From the NCBI RefSeq assembly GCF_900099805.1, contig NZ_FNDR01000004.1, forward strand, positions 403,501 through 467,500: a stretch of 64,000 nucleotides of DNA, given 5' to 3'. Source of the stretch: Variovorax sp. OV700 (lineage in GTDB: Bacteria; Pseudomonadota; Gammaproteobacteria; Burkholderiales; Burkholderiaceae_C). Made by a program: the position numbers and the translations under genes. How positions within the stretch are numbered: the first letter of the stretch is position 1; every line of letters starts with the position of its first letter. The notes beneath the pieces were generated by a model. It saw nothing but the letters and a program-made list of their open reading frames with translations, searched no databases and was not told the DNA's origin. This document shows positions 36,682 through 49,435 of this stretch, piece by piece.

Positions 36682-37647
36682 ATGCCAGCGCCCCGCATCG
36701 GTCCGAGTTCCCCGCTATTCATCGTCCTCAATGCCGGCTCCGGCAGCGCGGATGCCGCCCAAACCCGCCGGATCGTCGAGGAGGGCTGCGCCGGGGCGGG
36801 CCGCCGGCACCGCATCTTCGTCGTCGACGAACGCGCCACGGTGCAGGCGCTGGCGCGCGAGGCCGTCGAGCGCGCCCGCGCCGTGGGCGGGGTGGTGGTG
36901 GCCGCGGGCGGCGACGGCACCGTCAACGCGGTGGCGCAGGCCACGCTCGGCAGCGGGCTGGCCTTTGGCGTGCTGCCGCAGGGCACCTTCAACTATTTCA
37001 GCCGCACCCATGGCATTCCGCGCGACACGGCAGAGGCGCTGCAGGTGCTGTTGACCGGTCAGCCCCGGCCGGCGCAGGTGGGGCTGGTCAACGACCGCGT
37101 CTTTCTGGTGAATGCCAGCATGGGCCTGTACGCCGAACTGCTGGAAGACCGCGAAAGCTACAAGGCGCGCTATGGCCGCAGCCGCTGGATCGCGTTCTTC
37201 GCCGGCCTCCTCACCGTGATGCGGGGCCACCGGCACTGGAACCTGCGCATGGCCTGGCGCGGCCAGGAGCGTGACCTGCGCACGCCGACGCTGTTCGTGG
37301 GCAACAACCCGTTGCAGTTGCTGCAAGTCGGCATCGAACACGCCGATGCGCCTGAAAACGGGCAGCTGGCCGCCGTGGCGCTGAAACCCGTGGGAGTGCT
37401 TGCGATGCCGGAGCTCCTGGTGCGCGGTGCCCTGGGCCGGCTCGGCGGCGCCGACGAGGTATTGAGCTTTCCGATCGAATCGATGACAGTGAAAGCCAGC
37501 CGTTCGCACGGCCCGCGCCGCGTAAAGGTGGCAACGGACGGCGAGATCGCATGGGCCGAGATGCCGCTGCTGTTCCGCGTCTCGCCCGAGCCGCTGTGGC
37601 TGGTGCGGCCCGACACCGCGCCCGAACTGGAAGCCGCCAAGGAATGA
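36682..37647 (+). CDS. Diacylglycerol kinase-like lipid kinase
   Basis: A 321-residue member of the DAGK catalytic-domain family, related to DgkB/YegS. The nucleotide motif VVAAGGDGTVNAVAQ is at about residues 72-86, with LPQGTFNYFSRTHGIPRD (the usual GTxNDFAR position) and VFVGNNPLQLLQVG after it. It probably phosphorylates diacylglycerol or a related lipid at the membrane. The next gene, a metallophosphoesterase, starts inside its stop (ATGA), and a PAP2 phosphatase follows. The exact lipid substrate is unknown. Confidence 0.9.
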   Translation: MPAPRIGPSSPLFIVLNAGSGSADAAQTRRIVEEGCAGAGRRHRIFVVDERATVQALAREAVERARAVGGVVVAAGGDGTVNAVAQATLGSGLAFGVLPQGTFNYFSRTHGIPRDTAEALQVLLTGQPRPAQVGLVNDRVFLVNASMGLYAELLEDRESYKARYGRSRWIAFFAGLLTVMRGHRHWNLRMAWRGQERDLRTPTLFVGNNPLQLLQVGIEHADAPENGQLAAVALKPVGVLAMPELLVRGALGRLGGADEVLSFPIESMTVKASRSHGPRRVKVATDGEIAWAEMPLLFRVSPEPLWLVRPDTAPELEAAKE

Positions 37648-38468
37648 GCTGCCTGCTTCAGATCTCCGACACGCATTTCGGCACGGAACGGCCCGAGGTG
37701 GTGGAAGCGCTCGAACGGCTTGCGCATGTCTTGTCGCCGCAGGTGGTAGTGCTCTCCGGCGACATCACGCAGCGCGGCACGCGCGCGCAGTTTTCGGCGG
37801 CGCGCGCCTTCGTCGACCGGCTGAACGCACCGGCGGTGATTGCCATACCGGGCAACCACGACATACCGCTTTTTCAGCTGGGGGCACGGCTGTTCGCGCC
37901 GTATGAAAGATACGCCGGCGCATTCGGCACCGACCTGGAGCCGGTCTTCGAATCCGCCGAATGGCTGGTGGTCGCGGTCAACACCACGCGCTGGTACCGG
38001 CACGCGCACGGCGAGGTTTCATCCGCGCAGATCGAACGGGTGGCGGCACGGCTGGCGGCCGCTTCGCCCGATCAGCTTCGCGTGGTGGTCACGCACCAGC
38101 CGGTGATGGTGACGCGGCAGGAAGACATGCAGAACCGGCTGCACGGGCGCGAAGCCGCCGTCGCGAGCTGGTGCGCGGCCGGCGCGGACCTGATCCTCGG
38201 GGGGCACATCCACCTGCCGTTCGTGCGTTCATTGCACGACGCCTACGCCGGCTGTCCACGCACGACCTGGGCGGTGCAGGCCGGCACGGCGGTGTCGTCG
38301 CGCATGCGTGCGGGGCATCCCAATTCGGTGAACGTGCTGCGGCCGGGCGACGCCGAAGACGGCCGCACCTGCCAGGCGGAGCGGTGGGACCATTCAGCCG
38401 CGGACAAAGCCTTCGTGTGCGCCAAAGTATTGCAGCTCCCGCTTGCCAGCGCCGCGGCACCCGCTTAG
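37644..38468 (+). CDS. Metallophosphoesterase
   Basis: A 274-residue calcineurin-like phosphoesterase with the full set of metal motifs: QISDTHFG (residues 6-13), LSGDITQRG, IPGNHDIPL, VVTHQPVM and GGHIHLPF. It overlaps the kinase gene upstream by four bases. There is no signal peptide, so it is cytosolic. Family relatives include cyclic nucleotide phosphodiesterases and UDP-diacylglucosamine hydrolases; the setting between a lipid kinase and a PAP2 phosphatase hints at lipid or headgroup phosphate cleavage. Confidence 0.9.
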   Translation: MSCLLQISDTHFGTERPEVVEALERLAHVLSPQVVVLSGDITQRGTRAQFSAARAFVDRLNAPAVIAIPGNHDIPLFQLGARLFAPYERYAGAFGTDLEPVFESAEWLVVAVNTTRWYRHAHGEVSSAQIERVAARLAAASPDQLRVVVTHQPVMVTRQEDMQNRLHGREAAVASWCAAGADLILGGHIHLPFVRSLHDAYAGCPRTTWAVQAGTAVSSRMRAGHPNSVNVLRPGDAEDGRTCQAERWDHSAADKAFVCAKVLQLPLASAAAPA

Positions 38469-38478
38469 GGTGCGCGGC

Positions 38479-39297
38479 ATGTTGACGGAAGCCCCTGCCC
38501 TCGTTCTTCTTGCACGCCAGCTCGGCGAGCATTCCCTTGCGTGGTTCGCATGCGTTCTCGCCCTTTCGGTGTTCGGCGCCGGCGTGGCCTGCCGGGCATG
38601 GCGGCAACGCCGCGCCCGGACCTTGCCGACGGGGGAACCGGAAGAACCGCGGCTCGCGGCCGCGCTGGCGATGGGCTTCCTGGTGATCCTCGGCGCGGCG
38701 AGCCTGGTGGCGTACATCGCGTCGAAGCTCGGCGACGGACGCCTGCTCGGCCTGGCCGACCAGGCACTGGCCGACGCCATTGGCGACCACGTGCCCTGGG
38801 CGGCCCTCGTGGTTTTCAGCTGGCTCACGCACCTGGGCGACGCCGAACTGCTCGCGCCGGTGTGCCTGATGGTGGCCTTGCTGCTATGGCGTAAGGCACA
38901 TCATGGTCTGGCGCTGGGCTGGGTGATGGCGCTCGGAGGCATCGTGCTGCTGAACCCCGCCCTCAAGCGCATCTTTGCACGGGCGCGGCCGCTGCACGAC
39001 CATGGGCTGGCGCTGGAAACGAGCTTCAGCTTTCCGAGCGGCCACAGCGCGGGCGCGATCGTGAGCTACGGCATGCTGATGTACTTGGCGCTGCGCCTGT
39101 TGCCGGCGCGCTGGCATGTGCCGGCGGCCATGGCGGCTGCGGCCGCCATCGTCACCATTGCGTGCAGCCGCGTCTTCTTGCAGGTGCATTTCGCAAGCGA
39201 CGTGGCGGCCGGCCTGCTGACCGGGCTCGCCTGGCTGCTCGTGTGCGTGAGCAGCTTGGAATACGCGCGGCACCGCAAACGGCGTGCCGCGCGCTAG
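38479..39297 (+). CDS. PAP2-family membrane phosphatase
   Basis: A 272-residue membrane protein with five or six hydrophobic helices and the three-part PAP2 signature: LKRIFARARP, FPSGHSAGA and SRVFLQVHFASD. It dephosphorylates a lipid phosphate such as phosphatidate or undecaprenyl pyrophosphate on the membrane surface. The insert between the first two helices is basic (RQRRARTLPTGEPEEPR). It starts 10 bases after the phosphoesterase stop and ends 6 bases before the convergent asparaginase stop. Confidence 0.92.
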   Translation: MLTEAPALVLLARQLGEHSLAWFACVLALSVFGAGVACRAWRQRRARTLPTGEPEEPRLAAALAMGFLVILGAASLVAYIASKLGDGRLLGLADQALADAIGDHVPWAALVVFSWLTHLGDAELLAPVCLMVALLLWRKAHHGLALGWVMALGGIVLLNPALKRIFARARPLHDHGLALETSFSFPSGHSAGAIVSYGMLMYLALRLLPARWHVPAAMAAAAAIVTIACSRVFLQVHFASDVAAGLLTGLAWLLVCVSSLEYARHRKRRAAR

Positions 39298-39303
39298 CGG
39301 AGA

Positions 39304-41203
<1,900 letters not shown>

Positions 41204-41233
41204 CCTTTTGCAGCGCCTCGCCGAAGGCGCCGA

Positions 41234-42178
41234 TCACGATGCCTCGGCCTCCCAGGCGCGGCCGTTAGGATCGGCCAGCGCGAGCCGCATCGCCTCGATG
41301 AAACGGCGCAGACGCGCTGGCTGGAAGCGCGCATGCGGATAGACCAGATAGACGGGCAGCGCCGCCACCTGCCATTGCGGCACGAGCTGCACCAGCCGGC
41401 CGTGCGCGACGTCGTCCTTCATGAGCCAGGCCGAGCCCATGCAGGCGCCCACGCCCATGAGAGCTGCGCTTTGCAGGGCATAGAGGCTGTCGGTGCTCAT
41501 GCGTGGTCGGATTTGCACCCGCGCGGTCTCACCGGTTGGCGGGTGCGAGAGCAGCAGCTCGTTGCGGTAGAAGGTGCGCAGCGCAAGCCACGGCAGCTCG
41601 GCCAGCTCTGACGCATGCTCGGGCGGCGCCCGACCGGCCAGCACCGACGGTGCCGCAACCAGCACGCGGGGCACCTCCGAAAGCTTGATGGCCACGGCCA
41701 TGCTGTCGGTGATCTCGCCGACCTGAACCGCGCAGTCGACGCCTTCGGCAATGAAGTCGGGCCGCCGGTCGCTCAGCAGCCATTCGACGGACACCCGTGG
41801 GTAGGCGCGCAGGTAGCCGGCCAGCGGGCCGACCAACAGAAGCTGGCCCAGCGCATGCGGCACCACCACGCGCAGCATCCCTTCGGGCTCGTCGCCCACG
41901 CCGCGAATGTCGGCCTCGAAGGCTTGCCAATCGGCAATCAGCTCCCGGGCACGCTCATAGCAGCGCTCGCCATCCTCGGTGAGCTTCATGGCGTGCGTGG
42001 ACCGACGCAAGAGCCGCACCCCCAGCGAGCGCTCCAGGGCCTGCAACCGCCGGCTCACGGTGGGCTGCGTCGCGCCCATCTGCTGGGCGGCGGCCGAGAG
42101 GCTGCCGGCCTCGACGATGTGGACGAAGGTCTGCATCAGCTCTATGCGATCGGCGGCGGCGGGGGAAGGATTCGGCAT
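41234..42178 (-). CDS. LysR family transcriptional regulator
   Basis: A 314-residue LysR-type regulator with an N-terminal winged helix-turn-helix (MQTFVHIVEAGSLSAAAQQM, then ATQPTVSRRLQALERSLG) and a substrate-binding domain in which LRVVVPHALGQLLLVGPL opens the first lobe. It belongs to the CrgA-like subgroup by its LRRSTHAMKLTEDG segment. It is divergent from the MFS transporter gene and probably controls it through the T-N11-A-type palindrome between them. Confidence 0.93.
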   Translation of the reverse strand: MPNPSPAAADRIELMQTFVHIVEAGSLSAAAQQMGATQPTVSRRLQALERSLGVRLLRRSTHAMKLTEDGERCYERARELIADWQAFEADIRGVGDEPEGMLRVVVPHALGQLLLVGPLAGYLRAYPRVSVEWLLSDRRPDFIAEGVDCAVQVGEITDSMAVAIKLSEVPRVLVAAPSVLAGRAPPEHASELAELPWLALRTFYRNELLLSHPPTGETARVQIRPRMSTDSLYALQSAALMGVGACMGSAWLMKDDVAHGRLVQLVPQWQVAALPVYLVYPHARFQPARLRRFIEAMRLALADPNGRAWEAEAS

Positions 42179-42190
42179 GGCGGCCTGCTT

Positions 42191-42207
42191 TATACGTGGT
42201 GCGTATA
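42191..42207. promoter_or_regulatory. LysR-type operator candidate (TATACG-N5-CGTATA)
   Basis: The perfect inverted repeat TATACGTGGTGCGTATA contains the T-N11-A core of LysR-type binding sites. It is 12 bases from the LysR start and 84 bases from the MFS start, the usual place for autoregulation and divergent activation. Confidence 0.65.
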
Positions 42208-42291
42208 GACATTGTGCAATTCAAAGGGCTACCAAGCCCTTTCTCTTGGGGGCACATTTCAACCCTTGCCAGATAGTTAAGGGTTAACACC

Positions 42292-43554
<1,263 letters not shown>

Positions 43555-43603
43555 GTGGCACTGAAGGCCGATGAGTGGGTCATGGAGTTGGAACGGTGCG
43601 GCT

Positions 43604-44563
43604 TCAGGCGGTGGCGGAAATGACTTCGTCGATGTGCGCGTCGTTCGTGGTTTCGGGCCGGCTGCGTGTTCGGCTGCGCCGCCCGTCGATGGCCACGGCG
43701 GCTTCGCCATGCACCGTCACGCGCCGCACCAGGCGCGGCTGGTTGCCGTAGTCGTTGATCGCAAAGTGCTGCGTGGCGCGGTTGTCCCAGATCGCCACGT
43801 CGTCCTGCTGCCAGCTCCAGCGCACCGTGTTCTCCAGGCGGGTCACGCGGTTCTGCAGCAGCTCGAAGATGCGCGCCGACTCGCTGCTCGACAATCCCAC
43901 CAGCTTCTTCACGAAATGCCCGAGCAGCAGCGCGCGCTCGCCCGAGACCGGGTGCACGTGCACCACCGGATGCTCGGCCTCGTACACCGCCGAGACGAAC
44001 ACATTGCGGTGGTGGCGCAGGCGTTCTTCCTCCAACTGCACGCGGTCGGCGCCATAGTCGTAGTCGTTGCTGTGCACGGCCCAGAGCTGGTCGGCCAGTT
44101 GCTTCAGCTGCGCGGGAAGGCGCTCGTAGGCCAGGGCGGTGTTGGCCCACACCGTGTCGCCGCCGTAGGCGGGAATCTTCACGCCGCGCAGGATGGAGAT
44201 CTTGGGAAAGGCATCGACGAAGGTCACGTCGGTATGCCAGGAATCGGCGCGTCCGCCGCCTTTGGAGGCGTCGAGCTCGAACAGCTTGGTGCCCGTGGGC
44301 GACGGCACCGTGGGATGCGCCACCGTGCGGCCGAAGCGCGCGCCGAACGCCTGGTGCGCGGCGTCGTCGAGATGGTCCTGCCCACGGAAGAACAGCACCT
44401 TGTGCTTCACCAGCGCTGCATTGAGCTGCTCGATCACTTCCCGCGACAGGTCGGCGGACAGCTTCAGGTTCTGCACCTCGCCGCCGATGTGGCCCGCAAT
44501 GCGGCGGATGCGCAGGTCGCCGAAGCTCGTATCGAAGGGCGTCGTGGAGGCGTTGTCGCTCAT
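43604..44563 (-). CDS. TauD/TfdA family alpha-ketoglutarate-dependent dioxygenase
   Basis: A 319-residue iron(II)/2-oxoglutarate dioxygenase. The metal triad is H110-x-D112 (SWHTDVTF) and H266 (NRATQHFAIND), with the 2-oxoglutarate arginine region PRLVRR at 276-281. AGGAGA lies about 9 bases before the ATG. Family members attack taurine, sulfonates, herbicide ethers or N-containing compounds; none can be singled out. The C-terminal 40 residues are arginine-rich and atypical (RRSRTRSRPETTNDA). It is divergent from the sigma-54 operon at 44796. Confidence 0.9.
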   Translation of the reverse strand: MSDNASTTPFDTSFGDLRIRRIAGHIGGEVQNLKLSADLSREVIEQLNAALVKHKVLFFRGQDHLDDAAHQAFGARFGRTVAHPTVPSPTGTKLFELDASKGGGRADSWHTDVTFVDAFPKISILRGVKIPAYGGDTVWANTALAYERLPAQLKQLADQLWAVHSNDYDYGADRVQLEEERLRHHRNVFVSAVYEAEHPVVHVHPVSGERALLLGHFVKKLVGLSSSESARIFELLQNRVTRLENTVRWSWQQDDVAIWDNRATQHFAINDYGNQPRLVRRVTVHGEAAVAIDGRRSRTRSRPETTNDAHIDEVISATA

Positions 44564-44742
44564 CGGGGGAATCTCCTGTTCGTGTCGCTGGAACCGGCAA
44601 GGCCGGAGGCCGCCGATTCTCAGCGTGCATGTGGCTGCCCCCAACGAATGAGTCCGTGTTTCGACATGCGCAAATCTTCTATGAAGGACGGTGCGTAGAA
44701 CCACCCCGACACCGGCCGATCCCCACTCCGGTGCATCCGGAC

Positions 44743-44758
44743 TGGCACGTCGCTTGCA
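44743..44758 (+). promoter_or_regulatory. Sigma-54 promoter of the amidohydrolase/ABC operon
   Basis: TGGCACGTCGCTTGCA matches the -24/-12 consensus TGGCACG-N4-TTGCA at every fixed base, with the required spacing between GG and GC. The predicted start of transcription is near 44769, 27 bases before the first gene. A 15-base inverted repeat TCCGGTGCATCCGGA (44727-44741) abuts it upstream. Control by NtrC or another enhancer-binding protein is expected for this class; none is encoded nearby. Confidence 0.8.
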
Positions 44759-44795
44759 TAACCTGACCACTTGCTCTGATTAAGCGGTCAAATTC

Positions 44796-45383
44796 ATGCG
44801 CGTGCTCGTCGTCTACTGCCATCCGGTCGAAACCAGCTTCCATGCGGCTCTGCACCAAGAGGTGCTGAAAAACCTGCGCGCGGCCGGGCACGAGGTGGAC
44901 GACTGCGACCTATACGCCGAGGGCTTCAACCCGGTGCTCTCCCGCGAGGAGCGGCTGGGCTACCACGACGTGCCGAACAACCAGCTGCCGCTCAAGCCTT
45001 ATGTGGAGCGGCTGCAGTGGGCCGAGGGCATCGTGTTCTGTTTTCCAACCTGGTGCTTCGGCCTGCCCGCGATGCTGAAGGGCTACTTCGACCGGCTCTT
45101 CATGCCCGGCGTGGCCTTCGACATCAGCGACCCCGCCAACGTGAAGCCGATGCTCACGCACATCAAGCGCATCAGCGCCGTGGTCACTTACGGGCGCCCG
45201 CGCTGGATGGCCTGGTACATGGGCGACGCGCCGCGCAAGATCGTCACGCGCTACTTGCTGCGGCTCACCGGCCGGCGCGCCCGCGTGGACTACCACGCCC
45301 ACTATCACATGAACGTGGCGACCGAGCCCCAGCTCAAGCGCTTCTTGGAGCGGGTGGGCACCGCTATGGGGCGCTTCGCATGA
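44796..45383 (+). CDS. NAD(P)H-dependent flavodoxin-fold oxidoreductase
   Basis: A 195-residue quinone-reductase/modulator-of-drug-activity type flavoprotein. The start VLVVYCHPVETSFHAALHQE and the later FPTWCFGLPAMLKGYFDRLF are the FMN/FAD-binding signatures. It likely reduces a quinone or supplies reduced flavin. It is the first gene behind the sigma-54 promoter, and its stop overlaps the start of the amidohydrolase gene (ATGA). Only a weak ribosome-binding site is present. Confidence 0.88.
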   Translation: MRVLVVYCHPVETSFHAALHQEVLKNLRAAGHEVDDCDLYAEGFNPVLSREERLGYHDVPNNQLPLKPYVERLQWAEGIVFCFPTWCFGLPAMLKGYFDRLFMPGVAFDISDPANVKPMLTHIKRISAVVTYGRPRWMAWYMGDAPRKIVTRYLLRLTGRRARVDYHAHYHMNVATEPQLKRFLERVGTAMGRFA

Positions 45384-46657
45384 AGGCGCCTTCGCTGCTC
45401 GGAAACGCGCGCCTGCCGCGCTGGCTGCTGCCCGCCGACTGGCCACAGCACGATGGCGCGCCGGTACTCGCGCACATCGCACTCGAAGCCGGCCGCGTGC
45501 AATCGGTGCGGCCAGCGTCCACTGACGACGCCGCGCTTCCGGCCAACGGCTGGGACTTGGCCGGCACGCTCGTACTGCCGGGCTTCGTCGACGCCCACAC
45601 GCACCTTGACAAGGCCTTCACGCTGCCGCGCATGAAAGAGGTGCAGCCGGGCCTGCTCGGCGCCATCGACGCGATGCTGAACGACCGCGTGCACTGGAGC
45701 GCCAGCGACGTGCACAAGCGCGCCTCGCGCGGGTTGCAGTGGGCCTGGGAGTGCGGCACCACGCATGTGCGCACCCATGTCGACTGGTGGGAGCCCGATA
45801 CGGTGCCGCTGGCCTGGCCGGTGATGGCCGAGCTGGCAGAGGAATGGGCGGGCCGGGTGCGGCTGGAGCAGGTCAGCCTCATCAAGCTGCCGCTGTTCGA
45901 AGACGCGGCACAGGCCATGCGGCTCGCCAGGCAGGTGAAGGCCACGGGGCCGCATGCGCTGCTCGGCGGCTTCGTGCACTCCACCAACTGGAGCGAAAAC
46001 GCGCTGCGCAACCTGCTGGTGTCAGCGCAGGCCTGCGATCTGGACGTCGACCTGCACGTCGATGAAGAACTGAATCCCTCTGCGGTCGGCTTGCAGACCA
46101 CCGCTCGCATCCTGCGCGAGATCGGCTTCGAAGGCCGAGTGGTCTGCGGCCACATCTGCGCGCTGGCGGCGCAGCCCGAGGCTCAAGCCTTTGCCACGCT
46201 CGATGCGGTGGCGCGCGCACCCATCACCGTGGTGTCGCTGCCCGCCACCAACCTGCTGCTGCAGGACGCCGTGACGGGCCGCACCCCGCGCCTGCGTGGC
46301 ATCACGCTGGTGAAGGAAGCGCGCGATCGCGGCATTCCGCTGCTGTTCGCGAGCGACAACGTGCAAGACCCGTTCTGCCGGCTCGGCAGCTTCGATCCCG
46401 TCGAGGCGCTGGGCACGGCCGCGCTGGTGGCGCAGCTCGACGAGCCTTTCGACAACTGGTCGCAGGCATTGTGCCGCGGCGACTGGCTGCAGCGCGCTCC
46501 CGCCACGACGCCGCCCACGCTGGTCGGAGCCAAGGCCGACCTGGTTCTGTTCACGCAGGCCGATCGCCATGGCTGGCCCTCGCGCTCCGCCACGCGCGTG
46601 GTGCTGCGCGAAGGCCGCGTGACGCACGGCGATGCCGCGCCCTTTCTTCTCCGCTAA
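45380..46657 (+). CDS. CodA-like amidohydrolase (cytosine deaminase family)
   Basis: A 425-residue amidohydrolase. Metal and catalytic residues follow the cytosine deaminase pattern: H73 and H75 (VDAHTHLDKAF), H226 and E229 (LHVDEE), H258 (CGHICAL) and D326 (FASDNVQDPF). It probably deaminates or opens an amino- or oxo-substituted N-heterocycle. Cytosine itself is possible, but the operon partners suggest another substrate such as a creatinine-like or pyrimidine-like ring. It is cytosolic. Confidence 0.87.
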   Translation: MKAPSLLGNARLPRWLLPADWPQHDGAPVLAHIALEAGRVQSVRPASTDDAALPANGWDLAGTLVLPGFVDAHTHLDKAFTLPRMKEVQPGLLGAIDAMLNDRVHWSASDVHKRASRGLQWAWECGTTHVRTHVDWWEPDTVPLAWPVMAELAEEWAGRVRLEQVSLIKLPLFEDAAQAMRLARQVKATGPHALLGGFVHSTNWSENALRNLLVSAQACDLDVDLHVDEELNPSAVGLQTTARILREIGFEGRVVCGHICALAAQPEAQAFATLDAVARAPITVVSLPATNLLLQDAVTGRTPRLRGITLVKEARDRGIPLLFASDNVQDPFCRLGSFDPVEALGTAALVAQLDEPFDNWSQALCRGDWLQRAPATTPPTLVGAKADLVLFTQADRHGWPSRSATRVVLREGRVTHGDAAPFLLR

Positions 46658-46673
46658 CGCACAAGGACACCCC

Positions 46674-47537
46674 ATGCTCCACGGCTACATCCCGCCCCAC
46701 CGCTTCCTGCCCTACCTGAGCTGGACCGAAATCGCCGCGCTGCCCGACCGCGAGAACACGATCATCGTGCTGCCCTGCGGCGCCATCGAGCAGCACGGCC
46801 CGCACCTGCCCTGCTCGGTCGACAGCGTGATCGCCTCGGGCGTGATGGGCAAGGCGCTAGAAAAACTGCCGGCCGAAGTGCGCGCCTTCGCACTGCCGAC
46901 CATCACCTACGGCAAATCGGAAGAGCATCTGCACTTCCCGGGCACGATGACGCTGACCGGCACCACGCTGCTCTCGACCGTGACCGAGATCGGCGAATCG
47001 GTCTACCGCGCGGGCTTTCGCAAGCTGCTCTTTGCCAACGGCCACGGCGGCCAGCCGCAGGTGCTGGAGATGGCGGCGCGTGAACTGCGCCTTAGGCACG
47101 GCGACTTCGTGGTGGTGCCGCACGGCGTGTCGCGCCTGCCGAATGCATCGAGCAAGCAGATCAGCGACCAGGAAAAGCGCCTGTCGATGCACGCCGGCCA
47201 TTCGGAGACCGCGCTCATGCTCGCGCTGGCGCCCGACACGGTGCACATGGAGCGCGCGGCCGCCAACTTTCCGCCGCCCTTCCCGATCAAGCTGCTGTCG
47301 GCCGACGGCCGCCCAGCCTGCGCATGGACCGCGCGCGACTTCGGCCCGAGCGGCGTGATCGGCGACCCGACCAGCGCCACGCGCGAGCAGGGCGAAGAGA
47401 TCCTGGACACGCTTTCCGACAGCTGGGTGCAGGCGCTGACCGAACTGCATGCGCTGCGCTGGGTGGTGCGCGAGGAAGCCACCTGGGAACGGGGCCACCA
47501 GCAAGGCTTCATCCAGCAGTCGTTCCAGCCCGCCTGA
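46674..47537 (+). CDS. Creatininase family amidohydrolase
   Basis: A 287-residue protein of the creatininase/MftE/ArfB family. Metal ligands are E39, H41 and D50 in GAIEQHGPHLP and the following turn, H124 in ANGHGGQ (usually NGHGGN), and E178 in HAGHSETA. Members open cyclic amides or cleave formamides. AAGGA lies 6 bases before the ATG. Its place between a deaminase and an ABC transporter suggests ring opening after deamination. The substrate is not identified. Confidence 0.9.
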   Translation: MLHGYIPPHRFLPYLSWTEIAALPDRENTIIVLPCGAIEQHGPHLPCSVDSVIASGVMGKALEKLPAEVRAFALPTITYGKSEEHLHFPGTMTLTGTTLLSTVTEIGESVYRAGFRKLLFANGHGGQPQVLEMAARELRLRHGDFVVVPHGVSRLPNASSKQISDQEKRLSMHAGHSETALMLALAPDTVHMERAAANFPPPFPIKLLSADGRPACAWTARDFGPSGVIGDPTSATREQGEEILDTLSDSWVQALTELHALRWVVREEATWERGHQQGFIQQSFQPA

Positions 47538-47607
47538 GGCGCGCTACTTGCATCGGTTCATCGGCTTTTTTCAACTGTTCTTCCACCCGACACGAGAGGT
47601 TCCCAGC

Positions 47608-48594
47608 ATGCGTTCTTTCGCTCTTTCCATTGCCGGCGCCGCCGCGCTCGCACTGCTCGCCGCCGCCGCTCCGGCCCAGGCGCAGGACAAGTTCACCTAC
47701 ATGACCAACTGGTATGCGCAGGCCGAGCACGGCGGCTTCTACCAGGCGGTGGCGCAAGGCATCTACAAGAAGTACGGCCTCGACGTGACCATCAAGATGG
47801 GCGGCCCGCAGGTCAACATCACGCAGATGATGGCTGCCGGCCAGGCCGACTGCATCATGGGTTCGAGCGACATCCAGATGATGCAGGTGCGCGAAGGCGG
47901 CGTGCCGGTGGTCAACGTGGCGGCCTTCTTCCAGAAAGACCCGCAAGTGCTGATCGCGCACGACGACGTCAAGAAGTTCGAAGACCTCAAGGGCAAGACC
48001 CTGCTGATCGGCGCGCAGGCCAATCGCGGCTACTGGCCGTGGCTCAAGGCCAAGTTCGGCCTTACAGACGAACAGACGCGGCCCTACACCTTCAACATTC
48101 AGCCCTTCGTGGCCGACAAGAACGCGGCGCAGCAGGGCTACCTGACCTCGGAGCCCTACGCGATTCAGAAAGCCGGCGTGAAGAGCACGGTGCTGATGTT
48201 CAGCGACCACGGCTTTCCGGCGTACGCCACCACGGTGTCGTGCATGGAAAAGACGGTGAAGGAGCGCAGCAAGCAGGTGGAAGCCTTCGTGAAGGCCTCG
48301 GCCGAGGGCTGGAAGAGCTACCTTGCCGACCCCGCGCCCGCCAACGCGCTGATCAAGAAGGACAACCCCAACATGACCGACGACCAGCTGGCCTACAGCG
48401 TGGCCAAGCTGAAGGAAATGGGTATGGTCACCGGCGGCGACGCGGCCAAACTCGGCATCGGTGTGATCACCGATGCACGCTCCAAGGCGAGCTACGACTT
48501 CCTGGTGAGCGCAAAGCTGCTCGACCCGGCGAAGGTGGAACTCGCGAAGACCTACACCACGGAGTTCGTCAAGGACGCCAAGGTCCTGCCCTGA
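47608..48594 (+). CDS. ABC transporter substrate-binding protein, NMT1/THI5-like
   Basis: A 328-residue exported protein with a signal peptide (residues 1-26, cleavage near AQAQ). The opening of the mature part, FTYMTNWYAQAEHGGFYQAV followed by AQGIYKKYGLDV, is characteristic of the NMT1/THI5-like family, which binds pyrimidines, riboflavin or sulfonate-like small molecules. It provides the periplasmic binding step for the ATPase and permease encoded just downstream. Ligand identity is unknown. Confidence 0.9.
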   Translation: MRSFALSIAGAAALALLAAAAPAQAQDKFTYMTNWYAQAEHGGFYQAVAQGIYKKYGLDVTIKMGGPQVNITQMMAAGQADCIMGSSDIQMMQVREGGVPVVNVAAFFQKDPQVLIAHDDVKKFEDLKGKTLLIGAQANRGYWPWLKAKFGLTDEQTRPYTFNIQPFVADKNAAQQGYLTSEPYAIQKAGVKSTVLMFSDHGFPAYATTVSCMEKTVKERSKQVEAFVKASAEGWKSYLADPAPANALIKKDNPNMTDDQLAYSVAKLKEMGMVTGGDAAKLGIGVITDARSKASYDFLVSAKLLDPAKVELAKTYTTEFVKDAKVLP

Positions 48595-48604
48595 GTCTCG
48601 CGCC

Positions 48605-49431
<827 letters not shown>

Positions 49432-49435
<4 letters not shown>

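Noticed and set aside
41212..41229. GCGCCT/AGGCGC hairpin between convergent TetR and LysR genes as a terminator
   Set aside because: There is no T-run on either side, and short GC-rich stems are common at this base composition.
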